From Spirochaetota bacterium (lineage in GTDB: Bacteria; Spirochaetota; UBA4802; UBA5550), in contig JAJRXZ010000032.1 in the NCBI GenBank assembly GCA_024276015.1, positions 1 to 64,000 on the forward strand: 64,000 nt of DNA. The letters run 5' to 3'. Position 1 is the stretch's first letter, and each line of letters opens with the position of its first letter. The position numbers and the translations under genes are program-made. A model generated the notes under the pieces. It had not been told where the DNA came from. It searched no databases and worked only from the letters and a program-made list of their open reading frames with translations. Below are positions 34,974-44,500 of the stretch, piece after piece.

Positions 34974-36926
34974 TTATAGTTCTTTCAATCCAGAACTTTT
35001 CTTTTTACCGCTGCTTTTTGAAGGTTTCAGATCAACGGAACCTTTAATTTCTTCAGCTCCGGTTTCACCCTTATAAAAGCCGTCATAAAACTCTTCCTGC
35101 TGAGGCACTTCCCCGAAAGACTGATCAATATCCGCTCTGACAGTTGACCTTCTTCTGGAATAGGTTGCAAACGCGGCATCAGCAAATCCTTTAGATACTC
35201 CGTAGAGGAATTCATTAAGAACATTTGCCATCCCCTTAAGCATATATTGCTTTCTTTTAATAGTTGTTATGTCTATATCCAGAACCAATCCCGGCTGTAT
35301 ATGATGAGGATTTACAAGATATGTGAATTCATTGAACTTTAATTCAAGGAAGTTAAGCCTTTCATCAAGGATAACTCTTTCAATAGGATTCTGGAATTCA
35401 TGCATCTTCTGTAATATCTCTCTGAGATACTTGATCTTTCCTTTGAGGTTTCTGATCCTGTCCTCATAGGTTCTGTTATTCTTCTCAACAAAGGTATTTT
35501 CATTATACATTTCGCCAATCTCGTTCCACAGAACATGATCCGGATCGGATTCTCTTGCCCTCTTCTCATTTTTCCACTCTTTACTCATGAGTCGACCCGC
35601 CAGATCATCAAGATCTTTTAGGGATCTGAATCTCTTCTTTGATTCATAATGAGCATGTACAATATCCCATACCTCCTGAATAGCAATTGAGAAGGCCCTC
35701 ATCTGTTTGTCATACTCTTTCTTTTCTTCCCTTAACTGATTCTGGTCATAATATGCGAGCCTCATGGAATATCTTTCATCCGGTAATTCAAGAGGATCAT
35801 TCTCTTCATACTCTCTTATATGGCATATCCTTGCATTCTTCATATTATCGCAAACCTGATAGCCAAGTTTACTTGTATCAAGGATCGATGTTATAGAATT
35901 AACACAGGTATTATATCCTCTGTTTCGAATATTCTCTTCATCTATTATATACTTGATATTGTCCCTGATGTTAAGAGGATCTCTCTCTTCAAGATCAATT
36001 TCCGCCCGAAGTCCTTCAATTTTATCAAGAAATTTCTTTGCAAGGATTGTGTATCTCTTTGATTTCTCATCCTCTTTTTCATCGTCAGTAAAGCTTTCTA
36101 TTTTCTTGATCTTTTCAAACATTACTTCACTGGCGCTGAGATCTCTCTTACCCTGATCTACCAGCTCGTCATTCAGTTCCTGCACCTGATGGTCAATGAG
36201 TTCCTGAATATGCTTCTGTATTGTCTCTTTCAGAAGTGTTTCAAGCGTTACCTGATAATGGTACATAGGGCTGATAAGCTCACTGTCCAGAATATTGATG
36301 GAAAGCTTTACATCATACACATGCTTCTTTCTTAAACTGTTGTCTTTAAAAACACACTTTAATATTGAATAAGCGTTTTCACCGCGTACAAAAGCTCCGA
36401 CATCGGTTTTCTGCCTTAAAATTGCATTTGTTTCAACCTCAAGGTCGTTAACGCCCCTCTGAATATGCCCCTGAAGATGACCGTACATGTTAACAATCGA
36501 TTTTTCTATTTCACCGGTATGGAATTTGTCCGCGCCGCCGATCTTATCGAGCATTTCAGTTATCTCTTTCGGAGTGTACCTGTTGAGGCATTTTGATTCC
36601 TCCCTGTCAACAAAATCCCTTACCTTCTTGATAAACTCATCTTCCATAGTTACAGTATATCTATTGAACATATTAACATAATTCTGGTTAATATACTTAT
36701 AAAGTTTCTCCTTTAAACCGCCCATAACATCCAGTTTTGTCAAGACCTCTTCAGGCAGTTTGCTTTCAATATGATTCAACACCTTATCAGTTGTCTCTTC
36801 CAGAATCAGTTTAGCTTCTTCTACCTTATCCCTTCCTTCCTGAACGAGTGAATTCCTGGAGCCCACAGCACTCGGAATAGTAGGGTGAACTTTATTAGGA
36901 CTTTTTGGGAATTGACCTATAGCCAT
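34974..36926 (-). CDS. cfpA: Cytoplasmic filament protein A (CfpA)
   Basis: Structural subunit of the cytoplasmic filament ribbons that run under the inner membrane in Treponema and relatives and are needed for normal cell division. The 650 residues, soluble and rich in charged helices, begin MAIGQFPKSPNKVHPTIPSA, then LVQEGRDKVEEAKLI, which I recognise as the conserved CfpA N-terminus; length is near the about 680 of treponemal CfpA. Long stretches are predicted coiled coil, with a basic Ser/Lys tail (SSGKKKSSGL). A promoter candidate lies upstream (37022-37050) and a strong terminator downstream, so it is monocistronic and probably abundant. The gene is a good marker that the host is a spirochaete. 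Confidence 0.85.
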   Translation of the reverse strand: MAIGQFPKSPNKVHPTIPSAVGSRNSLVQEGRDKVEEAKLILEETTDKVLNHIESKLPEEVLTKLDVMGGLKEKLYKYINQNYVNMFNRYTVTMEDEFIKKVRDFVDREESKCLNRYTPKEITEMLDKIGGADKFHTGEIEKSIVNMYGHLQGHIQRGVNDLEVETNAILRQKTDVGAFVRGENAYSILKCVFKDNSLRKKHVYDVKLSINILDSELISPMYHYQVTLETLLKETIQKHIQELIDHQVQELNDELVDQGKRDLSASEVMFEKIKKIESFTDDEKEDEKSKRYTILAKKFLDKIEGLRAEIDLEERDPLNIRDNIKYIIDEENIRNRGYNTCVNSITSILDTSKLGYQVCDNMKNARICHIREYEENDPLELPDERYSMRLAYYDQNQLREEKKEYDKQMRAFSIAIQEVWDIVHAHYESKKRFRSLKDLDDLAGRLMSKEWKNEKRARESDPDHVLWNEIGEMYNENTFVEKNNRTYEDRIRNLKGKIKYLREILQKMHEFQNPIERVILDERLNFLELKFNEFTYLVNPHHIQPGLVLDIDITTIKRKQYMLKGMANVLNEFLYGVSKGFADAAFATYSRRRSTVRADIDQSFGEVPQQEEFYDGFYKGETGAEEIKGSVDLKPSKSSGKKKSSGLKEL

Positions 36927-37021
36927 TTATTGATCCTCCTTGTATTTTTGAACAATTTCAAAACATTATCTAAATATTTCTTAATTGCAACAATTTAATG
37001 TACCTGTAAAAATTATTACAA

Positions 37022-37050
37022 TACTTAATTAATAATAGAATTAATGTCAA
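37022..37050 (-). promoter_or_regulatory. Candidate cfpA promoter
   Basis: On the minus strand TTGACA (37045-37050) is followed 17-18 bases later by TAAGTAT, about 100 bases before the cfpA start codon. Confidence 0.4.
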
Positions 37051-37158
37051 GATATATTTATATTTATATAAAAATCTTGCTCCTATATGTAATTTTCGAC
37101 ATCTATATATAAAAAATTAGCCATATTTACTAAAATGTATAAAATATAGCACCCCAAT

Positions 37159-38241
37159 TTAAGATGCCATATACTTGAACCCGTAATTGGCAACCTGAAA
37201 AATATCTCCGTCCTGAAGGATGTTTCCGCCTTCTTTATTCTTGAATTCAAATTCTATATTTTCAGGTACCTTCAGCATTGATCCTCCGCTCTTTTTATCT
37301 GCAATAATACTGAAGGATCCCGGAAATGCGAAATCATGGAGATTAAGATGACAATTTACACCCTTACCAATAACTATCTCATTTGACATGTGCCTTGAAG
37401 CGTCAAATTTTTCAATATAGGGATCCAGTATTTCAGTGTTCCAGTACTCCAATCTGCCGGTAACAACAGGACCTCCCCCTTTCTTCACAACGAGAAAAAT
37501 AATAATTCCGACAACAACAACAATTGCAATAATTATACTTACCGGAAATCCTTCGTCGGGCAGCTCATCCTTCTGAACTTCCCTGAAACTCTCTTCCGGC
37601 CTTTCTCCGGCTGAAATAATTTTCGATTTGCTGCTTACCTTTTCGAGTTCCTTCTTTAATTCATTGATCACCTTCTCATTCTTTTTCAGATCACTGTAGC
37701 TGACAAGATATATCCACCAATCTTTGCCGGCATAATCGCTTGCAACGGATTTTATGTCAAAACTCTCCTTCCGCTTGCCCGGAGGCGGATCGTCCAGCGC
37801 ATCGGTCATAATTACAATAACAAGTTTCCGATCCTTATCGGCACTGCTTAACTCCTCGGCTTTTTTAAATACCTCTTTCATCATATTAATAGTATATGTC
37901 CATTTGCCCTTTGCCTCGGTCATGGAAATATACTTCTTCAGAATATCACGGTCATTTTCATCATCAACAAGAATTGCAGGATATGTTCTTACCTCAGTAT
38001 CAAATGTCATAAAAGTTACTTTATCGCCGTCCTGAAGTTTATCAATATATCTGGCGATGCTGCCCTTGACATCTTCCAGTATATCCTTGCCGCCAAAGCC
38101 GATCATACTCATTGACGTGTCAAGAACAAGTATTACATTTCGATTATCACCTGCATAAAGCTGCGAGGCGCCATGGCACAAATAAATTGATATTACAATA
38201 AATAAAGATAAAACCGCCTTTCTGATTGTTTTTAATTTCAA
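37159..38241 (-). CDS. Membrane-anchored VWA-domain protein with FHA-like C-terminus
   Basis: A 360-residue protein with a signal peptide (about 1-30), a periplasmic von Willebrand A domain with metal site DTSMS (Asp41, Ser43, Ser45) and VIMTDALDDPP, a membrane helix (about 231-252), and a cytoplasmic C-terminal domain of about 90 residues resembling FHA (NEIVIGKGVNCHLNLHDF, then GGNILQDGDIFQVANYGFKY). It could report an outside binding event to a phosphoprotein inside. Two Batten-like or Treponema-like VWA proteins have related layouts; function is not known. Originally about 125 bases downstream of the gene at 40198 before the insertion sequence separated them. Confidence 0.8.
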   Translation of the reverse strand: MKLKTIRKAVLSLFIVISIYLCHGASQLYAGDNRNVILVLDTSMSMIGFGGKDILEDVKGSIARYIDKLQDGDKVTFMTFDTEVRTYPAILVDDENDRDILKKYISMTEAKGKWTYTINMMKEVFKKAEELSSADKDRKLVIVIMTDALDDPPPGKRKESFDIKSVASDYAGKDWWIYLVSYSDLKKNEKVINELKKELEKVSSKSKIISAGERPEESFREVQKDELPDEGFPVSIIIAIVVVVGIIIFLVVKKGGGPVVTGRLEYWNTEILDPYIEKFDASRHMSNEIVIGKGVNCHLNLHDFAFPGSFSIIADKKSGGSMLKVPENIEFEFKNKEGGNILQDGDIFQVANYGFKYMAS

Positions 38242-38294
38242 TTCTAATCTCCTAAAAATTATAATGAAATAACATTACCCCTATTATAAAATAA

Positions 38295-38321
38295 TATTAG
38301 CACTAAAAAAAAAGTTGTCAA
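38295..38321 (-). promoter_or_regulatory. Candidate promoter of the VWA gene
   Basis: On the minus strand TTGACA (38316-38321) is followed by an AT-rich -10 region (AATATT) after 17 bases, about 55 bases before the start codon. It lies outside the insertion sequence. Confidence 0.35.
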
Positions 38322-38415
38322 GTAATATAAAATTTATATGTACAATTTTTTCTATTTATTTCTAATCCTAAAACAAGCGTGTATTTTGTGTATTTTTTAG
38401 AGACATAACATAAAA

Positions 38416-38494
38416 CACTTGAAATGCTCCAATTTACATGGTTTTTTGTAATTAATACAAAAACAAAAGAACCCCAGAAGGAGCATTTCAAGTG
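38416..38494 (+). promoter_or_regulatory. Hairpin that can sequester the transposase start
   Basis: cacttgaaatgctcc (38416-38430) and ggagcatttcaagtg (38480-38494) are exact 15-base complements. The downstream arm contains the GGAG ribosome site and the GTG start codon, so the stem would block translation in any transcript that begins outside the element. Confidence 0.75.
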
Positions 38495-40000
38495 AAAAAT
38501 AACTTTGCCAGAATCGCTGAAAATTACAAGAAGAATTTAAAAATCCGGTTAGAAAATAATAATGATGAACGGATAAAGCCTGTATTTTCAGCATCAAATA
38601 CAGATTATGAAATATCCGAAAGGATCAAGGCTATTCCGTGCGGCGGCATTGGACTTGTAGACCAACTAATAAAAAGAACAGGTCTGCCTAATATGATAAA
38701 CGAAAACATTCATCTTTTGAAACGTCATAAACCATACTTTGAATCAGATCATATACTAAATATCGCTTACAATATCGTATGTGGGGGTACCTGTCTTGAA
38801 GATATTGAACTGTTAAGAAACAACATCTCCTATATGGATGCCCTTGGGGCAAAGAGGGTTCCTGATCCGACAACGGCGGGAGATTTTTTAAGAAGATTTG
38901 AAGAGGATGACATATGGAAATTAATGGATGTTTTTAATGAAGCGAATACAATAGTATGGGAAAATACCCTTGATAAGCGAAGCCGCAGGGCCTGCATTCT
39001 TGACGTTGACGGGAAAATACAGTCTACATATGGAGAATGCAAAGAAGGAATGGATATGTCCTATACGGGAGAGTGGGGATTTTCTACACTTGCAATTACC
39101 GAAGCGACTACGGGCGCTCACCTGCATGTTGTAAACCGGGCTGGGAATGCATTGTCGCAGGAAGGAGCTGATGAATGGATAGATAAATCGATAAATACCG
39201 TAAAGAAGACATTTGACAGCGTATATCTCCGGGGAGACTCGGCTTTCAGTCTGACATGGAAATTTGACGAATGGAATGATCAAGACGTAAAATTCATATT
39301 TGGTTATGATGCTTTTCCCAATCTGGTAAAAAAGGCTGATTTATTGGGGAAAAATGAATGGAAATCTTTTTCTAAACCAAAGAAGAGGCGTGAGAAAAAA
39401 AGAAAGAAAAAGCAGAGAGTAAAAGAAGTTGCTGTAATCAGAAGAAAATATAAAAATATAATCCAGAAAAAACTTTATGTTTCAGAATTTAAATATAGGC
39501 CGGGAAAATGCAAAAAGGACTACAGGGTTATTGTTCTCAAAAAAATAGTTGATGTAAAAAAAGGACAACAACTGCTTTTTGAAGATGTTCGGTACTTTTT
39601 TTATATAACCAATATCTATGACACGTGTTCAACTGATCTGATAAAATTTATACATGGGCGCTGCAATCATGAAAATAAAATCGAACAGCTCGCCAATGGC
39701 ATTCATGCCCTCAAGATGCCTGCGGCAGAATTTATGGCTAACTGGGCATATATGGTAATCTGTTCGCTTGCCTGGAATATTAAATCATGGCTTGGCCTGC
39801 TAATGGTGGACAAAGTAAAGGGAGAAGAATTGATCAAGGCAGAATTTAAAAGTTTTCAGAATAAAATTATACAAATCCCCTGTCAGGTATTGACAACCGG
39901 AAGAAAAATAATTTTCCGTTATTTGAATTATAACTTATGGATTGAAAGCAGTTATGCTACATTTATAAAAATTAAGAAAATGAAGTTTTCATCAGCTTGA
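38492..40000 (+). CDS. IS1380-family DDE transposase
   Basis: A 502-residue transposase of the DDE/RNase-H fold. Family features: an N-terminal GGIGLVDQLIKRTGLPNMIN helix region, HILNIAYNIVCGGTCLEDIE, PDPTTAGDFLRRF, the first catalytic Asp in ACILDVDGKIQSTYG, the second in VYLRGDSAFSLTWK, a lysine-rich insert (about 295-325) and the NHENKIEQLANGIHALKMPA segment carrying the catalytic Glu. Start is GTG at 38492 with AGAAGGAG upstream. Lies wholly inside the 38367-40196 element and appears intact. Confidence 0.92.
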   Translation: MKNNFARIAENYKKNLKIRLENNNDERIKPVFSASNTDYEISERIKAIPCGGIGLVDQLIKRTGLPNMINENIHLLKRHKPYFESDHILNIAYNIVCGGTCLEDIELLRNNISYMDALGAKRVPDPTTAGDFLRRFEEDDIWKLMDVFNEANTIVWENTLDKRSRRACILDVDGKIQSTYGECKEGMDMSYTGEWGFSTLAITEATTGAHLHVVNRAGNALSQEGADEWIDKSINTVKKTFDSVYLRGDSAFSLTWKFDEWNDQDVKFIFGYDAFPNLVKKADLLGKNEWKSFSKPKKRREKKRKKKQRVKEVAVIRRKYKNIIQKKLYVSEFKYRPGKCKKDYRVIVLKKIVDVKKGQQLLFEDVRYFFYITNIYDTCSTDLIKFIHGRCNHENKIEQLANGIHALKMPAAEFMANWAYMVICSLAWNIKSWLGLLMVDKVKGEELIKAEFKSFQNKIIQIPCQVLTTGRKIIFRYLNYNLWIESSYATFIKIKKMKFSSA

Positions 40001-40197
40001 AAGATTGATCTCTTCTATAATAAAATATACAGGGAGAGGTGTGTTCAAAAATATTGTTGCCTAAGAAAATGATAGAAAAAGGATAACTTTTGATAAATTG
40101 AATTGATTTCCCTTGAAATAACACTGGTTAGAAGGCAATAATTTGTAAAATTATAAAATTTTGAATACAATTTGGGTAATTAACGCTTGTTTTAGGT

Positions 40198-40956
40198 CTA
40201 ATACTCTTTATATGTTATGTCTTTTTTAAGATACTGTCTGAAATCCGGTTCAACATTCTTTTCAACATCAAGATATTCGTTCATTAAAATAAAAAACCAG
40301 AGCATAGTATCTTCTCCGGTTTCCAGAGCAATAAAACTTCTTTTCTCTCTCCAGTTCTTTACTATAATACCTTTATTCCAGATAATCAATATGTCAAACT
40401 CGAAATCACTGTTCACGCTCTTTTCTATGTAAAAATTAATTATTTCATTTTTAATGTCCCTGATGGAGAAACTTGTTTCGCCTATTACTATGAATGCGGG
40501 AACTACAACACTCTTGCCGCCTTCGGGATTTTCTGCAGATGTATTCAATCTTTTAACAGCCGCCACTCTGCCAAGGAGACTCCCAAGGTCGCTTTTATTC
40601 AGAGCGGGCTCAATATGATATGTCCCGTATACGGATTCGTAGGGTATATATCCGTCCATTATTTCAATAATGTCTCTGCAGAAGGGTTTATAGGCGATAA
40701 GATCAGCGCCGGAAGGGGAAAAACCGCTTGAATCAATGGGTTTAACAGAAGCTATTTGCAGAAAAGCCGGTATAATATTATTTAATTTTTCACTGAAAAG
40801 CTTAAGGTCAAATTTTATCTGCTCAGTTGTTTTTTTGCCGGCCGAGGAGCCTTTCCCCGATGTTTTTTTTGCCGCACTTTTAGTTTTTTTATTAGCAGCG
40901 GTTTTTCTTTTTTTTACGATTTTTTTATTAAAGTCATCAAAATATTTACTTATCAT
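40198..40956 (-). CDS. Hypothetical protein with lysine-rich N-terminus; stop codon supplied by an IS target duplication
   Basis: A 252-residue soluble protein I do not recognise. The first 45 residues are a basic Ala/Lys/Ser/Gly tract (KKTKSAAKKTSGKGSSAGKK) and the rest is a mixed alpha/beta domain (LNNIIPAFLQIASVKPIDSS; then SGADLIAYKPFCRDIIEIMD). It ends KDITYKEY, and its TAG stop (40198-40200) is part of the TCTAAT duplication made by the neighbouring IS. Since the same six bases remain on the far side, the protein end is unchanged. It and the VWA gene (37159-38241) were probably neighbours before insertion. Confidence 0.75.
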   Translation of the reverse strand: MISKYFDDFNKKIVKKRKTAANKKTKSAAKKTSGKGSSAGKKTTEQIKFDLKLFSEKLNNIIPAFLQIASVKPIDSSGFSPSGADLIAYKPFCRDIIEIMDGYIPYESVYGTYHIEPALNKSDLGSLLGRVAAVKRLNTSAENPEGGKSVVVPAFIVIGETSFSIRDIKNEIINFYIEKSVNSDFEFDILIIWNKGIIVKNWREKRSFIALETGEDTMLWFFILMNEYLDVEKNVEPDFRQYLKKDITYKEY

Positions 40957-41174
40957 AAGTTCCCTCTCAGATTCATTCTAATATGTATCACGGATTTTTC
41001 CCGGATAAAATTTAATTAATATACGATTATGAAGATATTCTCAACAAAAAACTTTTGTAATTGCCGGGAATCCGTTTTTCCCATTTTTAGAAGTTAAATT
41101 GTTTCAGATAAATCGGCTATTTTTACTTTACCTTATTGAATATTTTGTTACTGCTGTCAATTATTAAAAAATAG

Positions 41175-41202
41175 TTGATTTATTTCCCGCTTTTTTTATC
41201 TT
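41175..41202 (+). promoter_or_regulatory. Promoter of 6S RNA
   Basis: TTGATT (41175-41180) and TATCTT (41197-41202), 16 bases apart, place transcription start near 41208-41209, matching the first paired base of the 6S closing stem. Confidence 0.55.
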
Positions 41203-41207
41203 TTATC

Positions 41208-41388
41208 TGCCTGCATTGCTCGTGATAGGTTTGCAGTATTTTTGAGCCAATATAATACTGCACGGGATCCTTAATCTGGAAGCGGATACCATGCTCTCTC
41301 GAAGAGAAGGTAGAAACTTACATGCGGGAACCCACCTGGTTTACCAGGTTCAAAAATCCTTACCTACACGGCAAATGCGGGTTTTTTA
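41208..41388 (+). ncRNA. ssrS: 6S RNA
   Basis: 6S RNA binds the housekeeping RNA polymerase by mimicking an open promoter and lowers transcription in stationary phase. Ends pair as in the family: cctgcattgctcgtg (41210 on) with cacggcaaatgcggg (41367-41381), leaving small bulges, then the arm continues around a large internal region. Internal sequence matches E. coli 6S in order: UGAGCC-AUA near 41245, AUGCUC in the middle, and the terminal-side hairpin CACCTGGTTTACCAGGT corresponding to the family's CACCUUGAACCAAGGG. Total about 180 bases, the normal size, and a T run ends it. Identified from memory of the family; a covariance search would confirm. Confidence 0.8.
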
Positions 41389-41443
41389 TTATATTATAAA
41401 GTATAAAGGATCATTAAATATGTTTAGAGAATATATGAAACTC

Positions 41444-41481
41444 AAAAAGAAAGTGAGGATATATATCCCCACTTTCTTTTT
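41444..41481. terminator. Convergent terminator between 6S RNA and nifJ
   Basis: aaaaagaaagtg (41444-41455) and cactttcttttt (41470-41481) are exact 12-base complements with an inner loop of 14 bases, between the plus-strand 6S gene and the minus-strand nifJ, serving both strands. Confidence 0.85.
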
Positions 41482-41510
41482 CAACCCGCATACTATGGTT
41501 TTTACTAATA

Positions 41511-44500
41511 TTAGAGACTTGCTAACATTGTATATTTTTTATATCTCCATCTGGCATCATTCTCCGCCGCTTTAAAAAGCTCATCCGCAACATCGGGGAA
41601 GGTCTTTTCCAGAGAAGTATACCGGATCTCTCCCTTAAGAAATTCCTGGAATTTCTCCCACTGAGGTTCCTTTGAATCAAGGGTAAAGGGATTTTTGCCT
41701 TCCTTTTCAAGGAGAGGATTATATCTGTAAAGATGCCAGTATCCTGCTTCGACCGCGGCTTTTTCCTCCTGCTGTGTTTTACCCATCCCGGCTCTTAAAC
41801 CGTGATTAATGCACGGCGAGTATGCTATTATCAGGGAAGGCCCCGGATACGCTTCAGCTTCGAGAACTGCTTTGATAAACTGAGACTGATTCGCTCCCAT
41901 TGCCACCTGAGCAACATAGACATATCCGTAAGACATTGCCATCATACCCAGGTCCTTCTTTCTTATTCTTTTACCGGCAGCGGCAAACTTTGCAACAGAA
42001 GCGGTAGGAGTAGCTTTTGAAGATTGCCCTCCGGTATTGGAATATACTTCGGTATCCATAACAAGTATGTTGATATCATCTCCCGAAGCGATTACATGAT
42101 CAAGTCCGCCATAACCGATATCATAGGCCCATCCGTCACCGCCAAAGCTCCATACCGATTTCTTGGCCATATATTTTTTTAATTTCAGTATCTCCTTAGC
42201 AGCACTGTTATTCTCTTTTTCAAGCAGGGGAACCAGCTTCTTTGCCGCTTCCGCCGTTTTTTCGGCATCTTCACATCCGTCAAGCCACTCTTTCAGCGCA
42301 GCTTTTAAATCCGAAGAAACATCTCCCCGGATACATTCATTTGCTAAATCCGCAATTCTGTCCTTCATCTGCTTGAGGCCGATAAGCATACCGTAGCCGA
42401 ATTCAGCCGCATCTTCAAAGAGAGAACTTGCCCATGCAGGCCCGCATCCGTCAGCATTCGTACAGTATGGCGTTGACGGAGCCGAACCGCCGTATATAGA
42501 AGAACATCCCGTTGCATTGGCGATCATCATCCTGGATCCGAAAAGCTGTGTAATAAGCTTAATATAAGGAGTCTCTCCGCATCCCGCGCATGCGCCGGAA
42601 TATTCGAAGAGAGGCTGTAAAAACTGGCTCCCTTTTACGCTCTTTGTCGATATAAGACCGCCTTTACAGGTTACATTACGATGAATATGATCCCACCTCG
42701 CAGCTTCATCCATTTGGGATTCAAGAGATCTCATCAATAAAGCCTTCTCCTTCGCGGGACATACGTCCTCGCAGTTACCGCAGCCCGTACAATCGAGGGG
42801 GCTTATCTGAATTCTGAATTTCAAGCCTTCTAGCCCCTTCCCTTTAGCATCGATCAATACAGTGCCTTCCGGTACGCCTGCAGCTTCATTTTCATCAAAG
42901 AGGAAAGGCCTTATTACCGCATGCGGGCAAACATAGGAACACTGATTACACTGAATGCAGTTATCCGGAATCCACTGCGGAACATGAACTGCAATGCCCC
43001 TCTTCTCATAAGCTGTTGTTCCGGGCGGGAATGTTCCGTCTGCCATATCTTTAAACACGCTGACAGGCAGAAGATCTCCCTGCAGTCTGTTAACAGGATC
43101 GGCAATATTCTTAATAAAATCGGGAAGGGCCTTTTCATCACCCTTATCTTCAGGTTCTATACCTTTCCATTCTCCGGGGATATCTATCTTCTCAAGTTCA
43201 TCTCCTCCCCTGTCAACAGCGAGATAATTCATATTAACAATATTGTCGCCTTTCTTGCCGTAAGTCTCTTTAATGGCTTCTTTCATAAGCCTGCTTGACT
43301 CTTCATAGGGTATAACGCCGGATACTTTAAAAAATGCCGCCTGCATGATGGTATTGGTTCTTGTTCCAAGCCCGATCTCCTCTGCAATTTTCGTAGCGTT
43401 AATTATATAAAACTTTATGTCATTATCAGCAAGATATTTCTTAATGTTATTCGGAAGCTTATTCTTTGTCTCCTCAGCGTCCCATATACTGTTAAGCAGA
43501 AATGTGCCGCCCTTTTTCAGCCCTTTGAGCATATCATACTTATCAAGATATGACGGTACGTGACATGCCACAAAATCGGGATTTGTGATCAAATAAGTCG
43601 ATCTTATAGGTTTCTTGCCGAACCTCAGATGGGAAACCGTAATGCCGCCCGATTTTTTAGAATCATAGGCAAAATAGGCCTGAGCGTACATATCCGTATT
43701 GTCACCTATGATCTTTATGGAATTTTTATTGGCTCCAACCGTGCCGTCCGAACCGAGACCGTAAAACTTTGCCTCAAAAGTTCCCTCAGGCACTATGCTT
43801 ACTTCCTCGTGAAGAGGAAGCGAAGTAAATGTAATGTCATCCACGATCCCCGCGGTAAATCCGTTTTTCGGTTCCGGAAGTTTCATGTTATCAAAAACAG
43901 GTATTAATGTCCCGGGCGTAGTATCCTTGGAACTTAAACCGTATCTGCCGCCTGTAATGAGAGGCGCATTCTTTTCGCCGTAGAATATATTCTTTACATC
44001 AAGGTAAAGAGGTTCGCCGCCGGCTCCGGGCTCCTTGGTCCTGTCCAGAACGGATATGCGTTTAACCGTTTGGGGCAGCACTTTCTTAAAATATTTTGAC
44101 GAAAAGGGCCTGTAAAGGTGAACCGAGATCATACCGACCTTTTCGCCCTTTGACATCAGATAATCCACAACTTCCGTTAATGCATCAGTAACGGACCCCA
44201 TGGCAACAACAATATTCTCTGCATCGGGAGACCCGTAATATTTAAAGGGCATATACTCTCTTCCCGTTATTTTGCTTATCTCTTCCATATAATTGCTAAC
44301 TATATCCGGGAAGGCATCATAATATAAATTAGAAGCTTCCTTTTCCTGAAAAAAGATATCCGGATTCTGGGCAGTCCCTCTTGTTACAGGAGATTCGGGA
44401 TTCATCGATCTCTTTCTGAACTCATCAACAGCGTTATGATCGAGCAATTTTTCCAGATCGTCATATTCAATGACTTCAATTTTCTGCACTTCGTGGGAAG

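Larger units (their letters stand above)
38361..40202 (+). mobile_element. Complete IS1380-type insertion sequence with 6-bp target duplication
   Basis: Terminal inverted repeats CCTAAAACAAGCGT (38367-38380) and ACGCTTGTTTTAGG (40183-40196) are exact over 14 bases and bound a 1830-bp element with one transposase gene. TCTAAT flanks both ends (38361-38366 and 40197-40202), a 6-bp duplication of the target. Intact ends, intact gene and perfect duplication point to a recent insertion. The target is the stop codon of the minus-strand gene at 40198. Confidence 0.93.

Noticed and set aside
38397-38597. 66-codon minus-strand frame at the left end of the insertion sequence
   Set aside because: It lies opposite the transposase start and hairpin and has no ribosome site; a shadow of the element.
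41160-41400. T-box or other riboswitch before nifJ
   Set aside because: The structured RNA is on the plus strand, opposite and downstream of nifJ, and matches 6S RNA.
41291-41575. 94-codon frame after 41291
   Set aside because: It runs through the 6S RNA, its terminator and the end of nifJ; the RNA explains the sequence better.
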